NCBI GenBank assembly: GCA_947184155.2
Contig: CAMXCT020000398.1
Location: 51,001 to 115,000 of the forward strand
DNA: 64,000 nucleotides
From: Cladocopium goreaui
Lineage: Eukaryota; Sar; Dinophyceae; Suessiales; Symbiodiniaceae
Direction: 5' to 3'
Shown in pieces: positions 1-11,220 of this stretch (within the stretch, counting starts at the first letter, position 1; the number at the start of each line of letters is the position of its first letter). Below the pieces are notes generated by a model. That model did no database searches and was not told the origin of the DNA. It saw only the letters and a list, made by a program, of their open reading frames with translations. The translations under genes and the position numbers were made by a program.

Positions 1-1262
1 CTATGAGGATCTAACCAGGAAACTATGAGGATCATCGGTATAAATTGTAGGAAGCCCAATGGTGTTGTAACATGTTATAACCACTTAATGTTGATGGTTA
101 GTAAAAATACGTAAACATATGTAAAAATGTAAAGCACACAGATGTATAATTGTGATTAATTGATGGTTAGTAAATATCAAGCTGTAAATGTCAAGCACAA
201 TAAGGATTTTGTTGGGGATATGTGGGGGTTTACCCGAACATAGAACTTAAATGTTAGGAATCTAAGGTTGATGGTTGATGGCTAGCATGTTTTTTACAAC
301 TCATTTAAGCGCAAAACGCGAAACAAAAATGCACCGATCTTACCGACCTGCTCAGTGGCGCTTGGAGAGTAGCTTTCTGTCTTCAATGATCATCCTGGTG
401 AAACCTTCTCCATGAACAAATGGGGGCTAACATTCATACAGTAAAATGAGATCAAAAATGGGGTATACGGTATACCCCGAATGTTTGTTAATTGAGGAAT
501 ATATAATATAGTAATGGTAAACCATCAATTTATGGGGTACCCCTATTTTCAGAGAAACCCAAATGTTTTGAAAGTAAGAAACTTCTATATAATCTGGATT
601 CAAAGCACGGGGAATGATGGGAATGCACCGTAGGAGGGCCTTCCTACCCGCTGAATTTACAATTCAAAAAAACCGAGCTGTAAAGTTGAGTATAGTCAAA
701 ACTACTGCATCTTCTACATGTTGTATCATTTACATCCCGTCTTCTCCAATGGTTGTTTGTCTCCTCCCGTTTTGTTGGTGGGGTTTGACCTGCTTCCCCC
801 AAAACCTGGATTCTCCAGAAGAAACACTGGCCCGGCACACTCACTGTATATCATTTAAAAATATAACTTATACTGTATGATATATGTATATTATACACAT
901 AATATTGTGTACACAATTTATACACACAATATTGTATTCTTCAATCATATCTGATGTCAGAATCACAACAGATTCAACTTTGGGGTGGTTCATATGCCAA
1001 CTCCGGATTAATAGACCCTAACCATTGATTGGGGGGTTCCCCCCCAAATAGTTTTCCACATTACTATTCAAACTCGTACCCCTCTACTCATAAACTTGGG
1101 GGGGTATTAATCTTGGGTTGACTCAAGTACTATCCCATTATCATTACAGTAACATCCCATGCCATTACAGTAATATCATGCTATCAAATCTTATGATATG
1201 GGTTAAGATTAAGCCTTATAAGATCTTATAAGTGTCCTGGCCCCCCGCCCCAGTGGCTGCAC

Positions 1263-1352
1263 CTTGTCTGCGCATTGCGCTCGCAGCCGCAAGTTCTCTT
1301 TCCGCAACTGCTCCACGCGCTGCAGCACCTTGCTGTTGCGCGGCAGGGACAT
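1263..1352 (-). CDS. Exon of an unknown gene, helical, possible first exon
   Basis: Minus-strand reading starts with ATG (1352-1350) and runs 30 codons to a donor-like AAG|GTGCAG. The peptide includes LQRVEQLRKENLRLRAQC, a charged, leucine-rich stretch expected to be an alpha helix or short coiled coil. The segment is a GC- and CpG-rich island in AT-rich DNA, as the other exons here are. No AG acceptor sits directly upstream, which is why I treat the ATG as a possible start, but it could also be an internal exon. A weak follow-on exon may lie at about 350-415 on the same strand. Function not recognised. Confidence 0.4.
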
Positions 1353-1552
1353 TTTCAGCCGAAAAATGGGTGGACTTCCAACTTGGGTATCTTACAAGTT
1401 TGTGGTACTTTAAGGACCTGTACTTTGAGAAGAAGGTTCAATTTTTTTTGGGGGGGAGCCGTCCTCCTCACTCATGGCTGTCCCATCTCCGCCATGGGAC
1501 TGCGTCAAACATGCACAAGCTGGGTGCCAAACTTATCCTGAAACATCATTAT

Positions 1553-1664
1553 CTGGTTGGTGGTTGAGCTCTACCCCTCTGAAAAATGATGGAGTTCGTC
1601 AGTTGGAATGATGACATTCCCAATATATGGAAAAATAAAAGCCATGTTCCAAACCACCAACCAG
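1553..1664. mobile_element. MITE family B, copy 1
   Basis: A 112-bp element with near-perfect terminal inverted repeats CTGGTTGGTGGT / ACCACCAACCAG. It is flanked on both sides by TTAT, a likely 4-bp target duplication. It shares the internal CCCTCTGAAAAATGATGGAG stretch with copies at 2854, 7899 and 12191. Confidence 0.8.
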
Positions 1665-2212
1665 TTATCTATCTCTACTTTGAAGCAACTGTCATAAATC
1701 ATAATAAGTATTCGATGCTACCGAATCTAGCCAGCTCTGCCGCCATGAAAGCTGTTGAGACCCATGGCTACCAGGCATAACCGTCGCCATGCAGTTTTGC
1801 AGGAACACTGAAGCGTCTAAATACAACGATGACAACTGGTTTCAGAACCACTCCTGCAAGTGATTAGTCATGATTTAATATGATTTACCTTCGAGTTTTC
1901 TTGAGCCAACCAATAGTGCATCTTCAAAAACGTCCATGTTTTCGTAGCGGACACAACAACGGTGACCCACCGCCGGAAGGTGCAAAACATGGCAGGATCG
2001 TCTTGAGGATGTGGGGAGTCCTTACCAATACAGGGAACTCCAGGAACAAAATCGGGTATCGTCGGTCCCCAAAAAGTTCAGTTTCGAAAACCATCTTGAT
2101 AAAAGATGATAAAAAACACTTTCCTAATCTTTTCCATCACTTTTTCCATCGAATTGCCATGTTGGGAATTATAGAATATGAGCATTGCCATGTTGGGAAT
2201 ACTCCAGTTCAC

Positions 2213-2323
2213 TTTTTGCATCGAATGGCTGATCCTCGGCCCCCGCCGGTTTCGGCGGCGGCCGGCTACAGTGCTGTGCCCAGATCGCCCGTGGCTTTCG
2301 AAGGGACAACGATGAGTCAAGGC
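2213..2323 (-). CDS. Exon of an unknown minus-strand gene
   Basis: Bounded by TTTCAG acceptor and AAAA|GTGAAC donor. In the phase set by the preceding exon (2433-2535, which leaves one base) it is open throughout and GC3-rich, encoding a proline-rich stretch that includes RPPPKPAGAEDQPFDAK. The plus strand is also open (MADPRPPP...), so orientation rests on the in-phase splice junction. Product not recognised. Confidence 0.42.
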
Positions 2324-2432
2324 CTGAAATCGCCACAAAAAAAAACATGGATTTTGATGGATTTTTGCAACAAATGTTGGAAACTGATGTTTAATTATAT
2401 AGCATATTATACCAAACCACACCAAAATATAC

Positions 2433-2535
2433 CAAGTTGGCTGGCTTCCAGGGACTTGCAGTACTTGGTTATGACCTTCCAGCCAACGGCCGCTTGGGCA
2501 AAGTCAAGTTGGTTCCGGCGCGATTTGTCGCCAAG
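2433..2535 (-). CDS. Exon of an unknown minus-strand gene
   Basis: Open exon of 103 nt between a CATAG acceptor and a CTTG|GTATAT donor. The translation includes LDFAQAAVGWKVITKYCKSL. It leaves one base, and the next exon downstream starts with two, so the junction is in phase. The plus strand has a competing open reading with an AG acceptor. No family recognised. Confidence 0.42.
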
Positions 2536-2656
2536 CTATGGATTGTGGTGCGATGATCTAATCAAGGGAATCGCAGTGAGTTCTGGTTGCGTGTGGATTG
2601 ATTTTGGATCCAGTCATATCGCGGATCCATTGTGATACTGTCGTGAGTTACCTCAG

Positions 2657-2739
2657 ACAGTAGAACCTGGAAATCTGGAAGCGGGAAAGCGCAATGAAAC
2701 TAACAGCTCCAAGATGGAGAAGCTGCAGGAGAAGCTACA
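2657..2739. CDS. Exon-like segment, strand unresolved
   Basis: GC-rich island open on both strands. Minus: an AATGTAG acceptor and a perfect CTGAG|GTAACT donor. Plus: a CTCAG acceptor and a charged, coiled-coil-like peptide (SSKMEKLQEKLH). The flank CTACATTGGRGATGTCTAAA is shared with the exon edge at 7456, so a repeat abuts both exons. Confidence 0.28.
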
Positions 2740-2760
2740 TTGGAGATGTCTAAAGCCCAT

Positions 2761-2966
2761 TACCCTCTGGTAATTTGTTACATAGCTATTGAAAATGGCC
2801 CATTCTTATTTGATTTACCCCAGAAAAAAATCACGGGTTGGGATAACATATCACTGGTTGGTGGTATACCTACCCCTCTGAAAAATATGATGGAGTTCGT
2901 CAGTTGGGATGATGAAATTCCCAACTGAATGGAAAAATAAAATTCATGTTCCAAACCACCAACCAG
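2761..2966. mobile_element. Composite of a family A half plus a complete family B MITE
   Basis: Begins with the family A terminus TACCCTCTGGTAATTTG. After about 75 bp it passes into a GGTTGGGATAACATA linker, then a complete family B element (2854-2966, ends CTGGTTGGTGGT / ACCACCAACCAG, flanked by TCA). The same composite recurs at 7809-8009. Confidence 0.75.
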
Positions 2967-3482
2967 TCATTGTCATTTGCAGGATGTTTTGTTTTCACGA
3001 TGCTTTGGAACTTCGCTTGAGATTGTTCAAAAGAGCTCCAATTTCACTGCGAATCCACGGTCGATCATGGCAATTGCGCAGGCATCCGTTCATGGGATCT
3101 CTTCAGGGGCGCACCTCAAGACTATCATGAGACTCATCCACATCAAAATAGTGTTAACGACCATAGTCATGCTGATCATAACAACCGCAATAACTATATA
3201 ACTATAACCATCAGAACCATCACAACCACTGACAATTGACAACCATAAGATCCATAAGGGCAGTACAGCAATAACACAGCTATCATCACGATCATCAGAG
3301 CTATGATGACTAACCTCTGGGCTCCTCACAAAAAAGCCCCTCTATGGACGTTGGCTCCTGATCTAGATCCAGTTCTGAAGGTGTTGAGGTGATGATACAA
3401 TGGAGCTGTGTGATACCAATGATGGGGACATTAATGGATATGAATGGGAGATGATTGGGTTTAACAGGGTAACTACTTACTG

Positions 3483-3600
3483 TACCCTCCAGTGAACAGA
3501 CATGGCTTGCTGGAAAATCCACCACTTAGTTTAATGGTTTTTCCCATTAAACCTCCATGTATAGGGGATTTGCAATTGCCGTGTTTGATTATGAAGGGTA
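3483..3600. mobile_element. MITE family A variant, copy
   Basis: Inverted-repeat element with ends TACCCTCCAGTGAACA / TGATTATGAAGGGTA and internal ACATGGC / GCCGTGT arms. This variant group (also at 5331, 24484 and 30049) has ATGGCAATGG-type arms where the main family has ATAACTATGG. Confidence 0.55.
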
Positions 3601-4083
3601 GTTACAACCATGATATTTACCAACAGCTGCTCGGTTCCAGGTTGGTTCCATATGCGGCATTAATGTTGGTCATGGCGAAAACAAAGCAGCTTTTCGCAGC
3701 TTGCTGAAATCGATACCTTCTCTACAACATTCCGGACCTTACAATCAGTGGATACTACCAGTTACAGTACTACCCAAACAAACTGATTGAACAAAAAGTA
3801 CATCAGGTACTTCACAGAACACACCATCATGCCAACCCAACCAGTGACCAGCAAGTGTCTGACAAAAAAATGCAGAAGGTATATGTAACGTGTGCTGCCT
3901 TTTTTCATTCATTGTTTCATAAGACTATCCCTATTCCTGGATCTTCGAGTAGCACTTTGTTCTGCTCATAGCATTTTTTTTGCTTGGATTAACAGTAACA
4001 TGGTTCCAAATTCACAAAGTGCCCCAGTCAAAGATATTTGAAACCATTTACGCAAATGATAGGATAGGACCTTGCCCCATGAC

Positions 4084-4151
4084 CTTGCTTAAAACTGCCA
4101 AAAAAAATCATGGTGCCCCTCGCGTCCCTCGTCTGCTGAAGAAGTTGACGC
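4084..4151 (-). CDS. Weak exon-like segment
   Basis: Minus reading gives IEALGRQLLQQTRDARGTM, a plausible helix, ending at a CAAG|GTCATG donor. The acceptor (CCAAAG) is poor and the plus strand is also open. Listed because it is an isolated GC-rich island with coding-like composition. Confidence 0.22.
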
Positions 4152-4859
4152 CCCAGAGCCTCGATGCTTTGGGATCATCGGGATGGGAACATGATGGGGG
4201 ATAACATGTTTTTTAGTGTCTAATATTATATATACCATATTATTAATCATCTAATAATAGTGGGGGATTATGATCATCTAATAGTATATACAAGTATTAA
4301 TCATAACATATTATATATGATATGTCTAACATATATATATATATACATATGTAGATTTTCGGGGGGGGAAAGGGGTGGAAAACATGTGTAAACCAAGGAT
4401 CGAATCCACTGATGACTAGACAGGACTGAAAAACATCGGCATGGAATGGTACGTCCTTTTACGTCAAGACCAGAATATTTATATAATTTTATATGGCAGT
4501 GTGTCAAAACCTTGTACCCCTGTAGTTCACATCAAAATAGCTGGGATTTATGGATGTTCATTCCCCTAAAAATGCTATTAATAGGTATTGATCCATACCC
4601 ATATAAAGATATGATACAAGCACAAGTACCAGAACGAATCCAAGACACACCCATATATACACCAAATATCCAGTGGTTTCTCTTTTCCCTATAAAAAAGG
4701 CATGATGCTAAGAGCCAGACATCGTGTAGCCCTCAGTCCGGGCTGAGTTGTTGAGTTCCAGATGCCACTGCAGAAAATTCTTATGGATTGAGGTGGATTG
4801 AGAAGTTCTTTACAAGGAAAGCATCACACCAAGGGATTGGCGGTTAATCGGGTAATTTA

Positions 4860-4915
4860 AGTATGAATGTATATATATAGTTATTTATATATATATATAT
4901 TATATTATATTATTG
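4860..4915. repeat. AT microsatellite
   Basis: Alternating TA tract with short interruptions inside an intron-like, gene-free stretch. Confidence 0.8.
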
Positions 4916-5330
4916 ATGGTTTGTTATATAATGGAAATAACTTAAGTTGATTGGTTTTGACCCCATCGAATTATCTGACGAACGAAGAAAGCATTTAAGT
5001 TCCCTTGAATCCGGCTGGAAAGGTGCCATAATTCCCCCATAACACATCCAACAAATCCTGAAAGTCAGCCGTGGCTTTGTCTGAAAGATCAGATCTTAAG
5101 TCTGTCCAAAAATCGGTTGATCATCGTCTTAAGAATAGCCATTGCTATACCACATGTTCAGACCCAAGCGGGATCATCTCAACCACAAAGCAGTACTAAG
5201 ACGGAAACACGACGGTCCGCGGGTGTCCTTTCTTCCTGAAAAGTGTGTTTGTTTTGGTTTGAACTCAACCACCGAAGACCGTTATATATATATAACATAT
5301 ATATATACACAATCTTGAATCAAAATAGAT

Positions 5331-5453
5331 TAACCCTCTGGTAATCAAACATGGCAATGGAAATCCCGGATTTAGTGTAGTTTGATAGTTGTCCCATTAA
5401 AACCTCCATGTATAAGGGATTTTCCAGCCAGCCATGTTAGCTTACCTCAGGGA
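5331..5453. mobile_element. MITE family A variant, abutting an exon-like island
   Basis: Starts TAACCCTCTGGTAATCAAAC and ends CATGTTAGCTTACCTCAGGG, with inverted ATGGCAATGG / CCAGCCAGCCATG arms. The right end reads as a splice acceptor (TTACCTCAG) directly before the exon-like island at 5454-5522. Confidence 0.6.
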
Positions 5454-5522
5454 TCCATTTCACCCCCAAGACGCGAGTGCTGGGCCAAGGCTCATGTGCG
5501 AAGGAAGACATGGCAGAGACAG
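5454..5522. CDS. Exon-like island, strand unresolved
   Basis: Plus reading: CTCAG acceptor, then open to ACAG|GTTTCT (includes IHFTPKTRVLGQGS). Minus reading: open with a perfect GAG|GTAAGC donor (WPSTRVLGVKWIPE). The AG...GT pair seen on one strand is CT...AC on the other, so splice sites alone do not decide. Confidence 0.3.
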
Positions 5523-5598
5523 GTTTCTCCCTGGCACAATCATCAATCCGTTGATGGCAGAATTTACAGGAAACCCTTGGGTAGTTTTGAGATCACAC

Positions 5599-5696
5599 CT
5601 GGTTGGTGGTTTGAACTCTCTGAAAAATATTAGTCAGTTGAGGTTATTATTCCCAATACAGTATATGGAAAAATAATGTTCCAAACCACCAACCAG
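5599..5696. mobile_element. MITE family B, copy
   Basis: Ends CTGGTTGGTGGTTTGAAC / CCAAACCACCAACCAG with ACAC on both flanks, a 4-bp target duplication. Confidence 0.75.
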
Positions 5697-6276
5697 ACAC
5701 ATGTGTGTCCTGTATATAAATGAGTATAAATGTGTCCTGTAACTGTAAACCATCTGACAGAGGGGAATGGGGTGAATTATGGGGATATGGGCATATGGGT
5801 GTTTTCTTGCAGACTGACAGTGGGTGGTCCCCACACTTAAAAGATCTTTGCCAACCACAACATCCCAAGAATTTAGGTTTTCGCGTCATCAGTTAGTTCC
5901 CTGCTGCTGTGTCTCTATACTCAAGTCCGACTCAAGTTATTGAACTGACAACTGGCAATTAGTAGAGACAAAGGCAGAGAGGACCCTTGAGTTCCACGGT
6001 TGCTTTTGTGGTACGTCTAGGCCTTAGGATCATTGGAATAGATTTGATGCCATCGATGGATATGAGGGCTCCATCCAATCTTGGCATTTTTTTTACTGTG
6101 TCTCTTAAGTGATATCGAGGACGGAAATTGGTAAATCTCCCCAAAATTGAGGAAATTCTGACATTCAATTTCTATCCTTTCCAGGTAGATTTGCCAAAGT
6201 CGTGACTGTATTTGCCCCAGTCACTACTGTATTTCCAGATACGAATCCCAAGCCTGAGTTGATGGCTGGTGTATAC

Positions 6277-6379
6277 CCTAGGCCCCAAGTCTCAGAATGT
6301 TGACGTCCCATTGAATCCAGGTCCACCGCGACCCTGGCGCCTTTCCCATTGGCTGCGTGCGCCATGGCGTAGGAACTCT
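6277..6379 (-). CDS. Exon of an unknown minus-strand gene
   Basis: A CTTGCAG acceptor and a CTAGG|GTATAC donor bound an open segment that reads SSYAMAHAANGKGARVAVD and on to HSETWGLG. CpG-rich, unlike its flanks. Phase relative to neighbouring exons is not settled. Product not recognised. Confidence 0.42.
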
Positions 6380-7147
6380 CTGCAAGTAGCAGAGCGCGAT
6401 GAAATCAACTGACAGCGCTAGGACAACTCCGGAGAATATTCCAACAATGAGGAAATATGTGGAAATATCATGTATATATATATATACACATAAATCTATA
6501 TCAAATAGTATTAGATACTATTAGATATCAAATAGGACTCTATCAAATATCAATAGTAAAGCTGCGATGACCTCCAGTTTCTGCGATGACCCCCAAGCTG
6601 GTTCACTTCACAATGAGTAATCTTTTGTGGTGCTAGAGGAGAAAAACATGGTGGTTAGACACCTTTCCAAATTCTATGCGCCCAATACGATCTTCTTTTG
6701 AGTTGAAACAAAATCATGGTTGGTTCCTTAAATATCTATGTCATAATGTGTTAGTTCAGTTAAGTCCCATGCCGTAAATTAACAACATATGGCTAAAAAA
6801 CATAATAACAACATAACAAGTTGATCCAATCTCCTTTTTTTGGTGGGACATGTTTGCTAGCATCCCAATTTGGATAGATAACACAATGTATAAATCCATG
6901 CTCCAATATCCATAAATGAGATTCATCATAGCAACTAACACTGTTATGAGATACATTCATAAATTAGATCCATCCAATAATATCCATAATCCATCCATAA
7001 TAACACTGGTATATATATATATATCATTATATCCATATAGATCCATCCAATAATATCCATAATTTGGATTTTTGGATTATATATGGATTTATGGATACTA
7101 ATATCCATAAATCCATATATCATTAGTAATCCAATAGTAAATTAGAT

Positions 7148-7347
7148 AAAATCCATATAAAATCCATATAAAATCCCTATAAAATCCATATAAAATCCAT
7201 ATAAAATCCAGATAAAATCCAGATAAAATCCATATAAAATCCATATAAAATCCAGATAAAATCCAGATAAAATCCATATAAAATCCATATAAAATCCATA
7301 TAAAATCCATATAAAATCCATATAAAATCCATATAAAATCCATATCA
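7148..7347. repeat. 11-bp minisatellite, about 18 copies
   Basis: Tandem AAAATCCATAT with occasional AAAATCCAGAT units. The long minus-strand open frame across it (DFIWILYGFYM repeats) is only a by-product of a period not divisible by three and lacking stops. Confidence 0.9.
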
Positions 7348-7357
7348 ACCATCCCCT

Positions 7358-7456
7358 AACTGCGGCAGATCCCCGCCGGATCCCCCCAGTGGCGCCTGAT
7401 GGTCCGCGGTGCTGGGCTTCAGCTTGGCGTCGCGCGACGTGGTGCCTTGGCATGGC
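7358..7456 (-). CDS. Exon of an unknown minus-strand gene
   Basis: GC-rich island preceded on the minus strand by an AATGTAG acceptor. The same repeat-derived acceptor context occurs at 2740. The best frame includes TTSRDAKLKPSTADHQAP and GGSGGDLP and ends near a GTTAGG donor next to the 11-bp minisatellite. Function unknown. Confidence 0.38.
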
Positions 7457-7808
7457 TACATTGGGGATGTCTAAAGCCCATTACAGGATGGGGCCCCCAA
7501 GATAGCTAAGTTGGTTTATAAGTGGCTTAACAATGGTTTATGGTAGATATAACTATAGTTAATGGAGGGTATAATGGCTTATAACATTACCAATTATATA
7601 ATATTCCATGTATCTATAAATCTACTATAATTATATATATACACATCTATATGTCAATATATCCATCGATATGAAGGTTTCCTAAGATGGAGGTGTCCCA
7701 AAATGGATTATCGGATAGATCCTATAAAAATGATTTAACTTAACATGAATGATTTAGGGATACCCCATTTTAGGAACCCCCCATATCTATATGATCTATT
7801 AAATTATA

Positions 7809-8009
7809 TACCTTCTGGTAATTTGTTACATAGCTATTGAAAATGGCCCCACTTATAGTTGATTTACCCAACAAAAAATCACTGGTTGGGATAACATACT
7901 GGTTGGTGGTATACCTACCCCTCTGAAAAATGATGGAGTTTGTCAGTTGGGATAATGAAATTCCCAACTGAATGGAAAAATAATCCAAATGTTCCAAACC
8001 ACCAACCAG
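7809..8009. mobile_element. Second copy of the A-half plus B composite
   Basis: Same order and linker as 2761-2966: a family A terminus (TACCTTCTGGTAATTTG), GGTTGGGATAACATA, then family B (7899-8009) flanked by ATA. Two copies with the same junction show that the composite moved or was copied as one unit. Confidence 0.75.
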
Positions 8010-8330
8010 ATAGCCATATTATGTCCATATTATAGACATAATTTGATCTACTGCTATTCATCTAGATTTAGATTGATCATATTATGTCTACCACCCTGCC
8101 TGTGAAGACGCAAAACTTGGTGATTTTCTCGAACTGTTCATTTACCAGAGGGTAGATGATTAAAAACCAATGATATGCAATGATAGTATCAAACATGATT
8201 CACAGTCAGTAGATCTATAGATCTATATAAAATTGCTAGATATAACAATGACAATGATTATCAAGCATGGTTCACAGTCGTCATGGTGATACTATAAACG
8301 ATGAGATTCACATGTTTGTTCATGTTCGAT

Positions 8331-8413
8331 GGATTGGTTTATGGGAAAATCTACAGGAAATTATAGTAAACAAAATCCTATGCGGTTATTTGGTTTGCCT
8401 CTTAAACCAATTC
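8331..8413. mobile_element. MITE family C, copy
   Basis: Termini GGATTGGTTTA / TAAACCAATTC with GGGAAAATCTACAGGAAA inside the left arm. Related to 15031-15118 and 13686-13750. Confidence 0.5.
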
Positions 8414-8797
8414 AACGATAAATATTATATATATGTGTATTATATATATAATTATATATATATATGTGCCAGGGTTAAGTTACATGAGATTACTAAATAT
8501 CATGGGTATAGAATTCCCTATGTAATGGATTGATGATCATCACCCAATATAGGTATATTATCCGCCTTTTGAGCACGTATGAGATTCCAATTTTTATTGT
8601 ACAATTATTAATTCTCTATGAATCACATATCTAGGATATTCTCTATGATTCATATCTAAATCCCCTATTCTATCTACTTCAGGAGGATAAATATGAATAA
8701 TATGAATCCCTGGTACCCTAGGTACCCCCAAATAGCTGGTTTATGGATGGTTATTCCATCCCCAAATACAAAAAACATGGAAGTTCCATATTTTTCT

Positions 8798-8905
8798 TAC
8801 CCTCTGGTAAACCAACATAACTATGGAAAATCACAATCTTTACTGGGAAAACTCACTATTTCTATGGCCATGTTCAATAGCTATGTAACAAATTACCAGA
8901 GGCTA
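8798..8905. mobile_element. MITE family A, copy
   Basis: TACCCTCTGGTAAACC ... AATTACCAGAGGCTA. The arms pair the two internal signatures ATAACTATGG and CAATAGCTATG. Flanked by TA, as all copies are. Confidence 0.8.
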
Positions 8906-8961
8906 CTGAGTCCTATGGAAAATCCTATGGAAAATCCTATGGAAATACTGGGATGATGACT

Positions 8962-9075
8962 GGGGGTCCCCTGAGTTCCGGACGAAGCCAACGATCCTCC
9001 ACAGGCTGTGCCAGGAACACACGCAGACCGGCCCTCAGCTATGGCAAGCCACAGAAAAACGTTCCTGGTTGTTCA
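8962..9075 (+). CDS. Exon-like island
   Basis: GC-rich segment just right of a family A element. The plus frame reads WGSPEFRTKPTILHRLC and QTGPQLWQATEKRSW, with charged, coding-like composition. No clear acceptor is seen. The minus strand is open in one frame too. Product not recognised. Confidence 0.3.
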
Positions 9076-9137
9076 ATATTGTATTATTGTATGGTATGAC
9101 GTGATTGATATATGATATCTATTGATATTTGACATAT

Positions 9138-9475
9138 AATATGTATATATATATATATATGATATATATATATGATATATATATATATATATGATATATA
9201 TATATATATGATATATATATATATATGATATATATATATATGATATATATATATATGATATATATATATATATATGATATATATATATATATGATATATA
9301 TATATATGATATATATATATATCACATATATATATATCATATATATATATACATATCATATATATATATATACATATCATATATATATACATATATCATA
9401 TATATATACATATATCATATATATATACATATATCATATATATATACATATATCATATATATATATATATATATC
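9138..9475. repeat. Large AT microsatellite forming an inverted structure
   Basis: Left part repeats GATATATATATAT. At about 9322 it changes to CATATATATATAC-type units, the reverse complement pattern. The whole tract could fold on itself around that switch point. Confidence 0.85.
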
Positions 9476-10107
9476 AAAAACGATATATGATAACAGGTTG
9501 GAACCATATCAACTTGATTTCCCAAATATATAATACAGTAAATGCCACACATTTGATGTATCCACAGCAATTTCTGTGGGAAACCCTGTGGTTCTTCGTG
9601 TTCGCATGATTTTTTGGAGTGTACAGAGGGTAGGGGTGGGGTGGAGCCTGCCAGGGAAGTAAGCCACAGGCAAGAATCCACGTATTGTTTTTTGGGGGGA
9701 ACATGTAACAAAACACCATCATGTCAGCAGTAGAAACATGGTGACATGGAGATGTCTCAAAGCTGAAGAAGCCCAACATCCCAATTTTGGAGAGAAACCC
9801 AAATGATGGCCAATCTTACACTGTTTTTTTAGCTGGTTAGGTTACACAAAAAATATATTATATATCCCTATCGGCCCTATCACATGGCACGAGACTGACT
9901 TGTACTAGACTAACGATCAACACTTGGTTCACTCATGTTTTTAATTGATTGAGTCAGAATCCCATTCTTCGTCGGTTTTACCACCCCAATTTCTCCTTTG
10001 TCAATCCTATTCAAACCATACAGATTATCATAGACCATACAGATAATTTTAGATAATCGAAAATCATACGGAATACTGTCACTTTCCAACCATGGATTTA
10101 GCATGGA

Positions 10108-10211
10108 TACCCTCTGGTAAACTAACATAACTATGGAAAATCACAATTTTCAATGGGAAAATCCGCCATAAATGGCCATTTTCAATAGCTATGTTAAATT
10201 ACCAGAGGGTA
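10108..10211. mobile_element. MITE family A, copy at an exon edge
   Basis: TACCCTCTGGTAAACTAACA ... TTAAATTACCAGAGGGTA. Its right end is 3 bp from the proposed donor end of the minus exon 10215-10334, so the element starts almost at the first base of that intron. Confidence 0.85.
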
Positions 10212-10214
10212 GAC

Positions 10215-10334
10215 CATGGATCCTTCCCTTTCTCGCTCGGTCTCCCGGACGAATTGCCCGGCAGCGCCGTCTGCGGCCGCTGCTCCAACGCTTCCGGACT
10301 GACCGGGCGGATCGCGGGCGCCGAAACGTCAGAC
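10215..10334 (-). CDS. Proline/serine-rich exon of an unknown minus-strand gene
   Basis: A polypyrimidine-CAACAG acceptor and a CCATG|GTCTAC donor. The GC3-rich frame gives SDVSAPAIRPVSPEALEQRP followed by a Gly/Ser/Lys-rich stretch. It may be a C-terminal extension of the sulfotransferase gene upstream or part of a separate gene. Other frames are also open, which is common in these islands. Confidence 0.4.
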
Positions 10335-11016
10335 CTGTTGGAGGTTGGGAAATGGTGATTGAATCAGCAAGAATTGTTGGATTGATATTCCAATTGACGA
10401 TCTGTATAAAAACCATCCAAGAATTCTTGGGAAATGGTGATTTCAGCAGCAAAAATGTAGAGTTACCCAACAAACATATAGGGGATTTCACCAAAAAAAC
10501 ATGTGGATTTGACAAAGAAACGGGATTGCCCCCCACGTGGGGGAGAAGATGCGCAGATGAATATGGTAAGACTACCAATGTTCAACGCAAAAATGCCTGT
10601 GATTTACCTATAGTTATGATGTTATGATGGTTGCATGGGCCAGATTTGGAGAACATCAACAGAAACTCAGAATGACACATGATGACACCAGCAACAAACC
10701 AGGCTTGAAGCTCAAACATCGGGGAGATCCAACAAGATATGGTACCAATACAATCGCCACCTTTTCCGTGAAAAAGGGATAATGATAATCATGAAAAATT
10801 CACCTGATTGGACTTGGACGATCTGGATTCCATGGCCAAGGAGTCAAGGAGGAGCAAAACATAAGTACATCATACACATCTTGCTTCAGCAATCAGACAA
10901 TCAGACGGTAAGCTCAAGTCAAATGTGATGGGATCGTGATGCCAATGGCATGTCAAAAGCTTCCTGAATATTGATGTTGCGGATTGCGGGTTCTTCTTGC
11001 ATGTTTCCCCATTCAC

Positions 11017-11220
11017 CATTTCATATCCACGTCTGGGAGCCTTTTTTGCCGCAGTAGAAACAACTGGCGTCCCGAATTCATCGACTGCCCATGTTTGGGC
11101 GGATTTTCTCAGTAATTGGCCTTTTGGTCCAACATCTTCAGTCGTTCCTGGCACAGGATCTTTGTTCCAAAGCGTTTCTCCATTTTCTGCACGTCTGCGA
11201 CGAAGCGCTTCACACCTCTC
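11017..11220 (-). CDS. Sulfotransferase-like gene, C-terminal exon
   Basis: CTCAG acceptor, 68 codons, donor GAAATG|GTGAAT. Starts ERCEALRRRRAENGETLWNK and continues in an open frame that could read on to about 10870 if unspliced. It joins the preceding exon in phase 0. This tail goes beyond what I expect of the family core. Confidence 0.75.

Noticed and set aside
2980-3117. Plus-strand exon candidate (FTANPRSIMAIAQASVHG)
   Set aside because: Acceptor is present but there is no good donor and no agreement with neighbouring exons. Coding composition is weak.
7098-7453. Minus-strand open frame of DFIWILYGFYM repeats
   Set aside because: Produced by an 11-bp minisatellite without stops. No coding-type start, splice or composition signals.
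9084-9711. IYIYIYD-type open frames on both strands
   Set aside because: Pure AT microsatellite translations.
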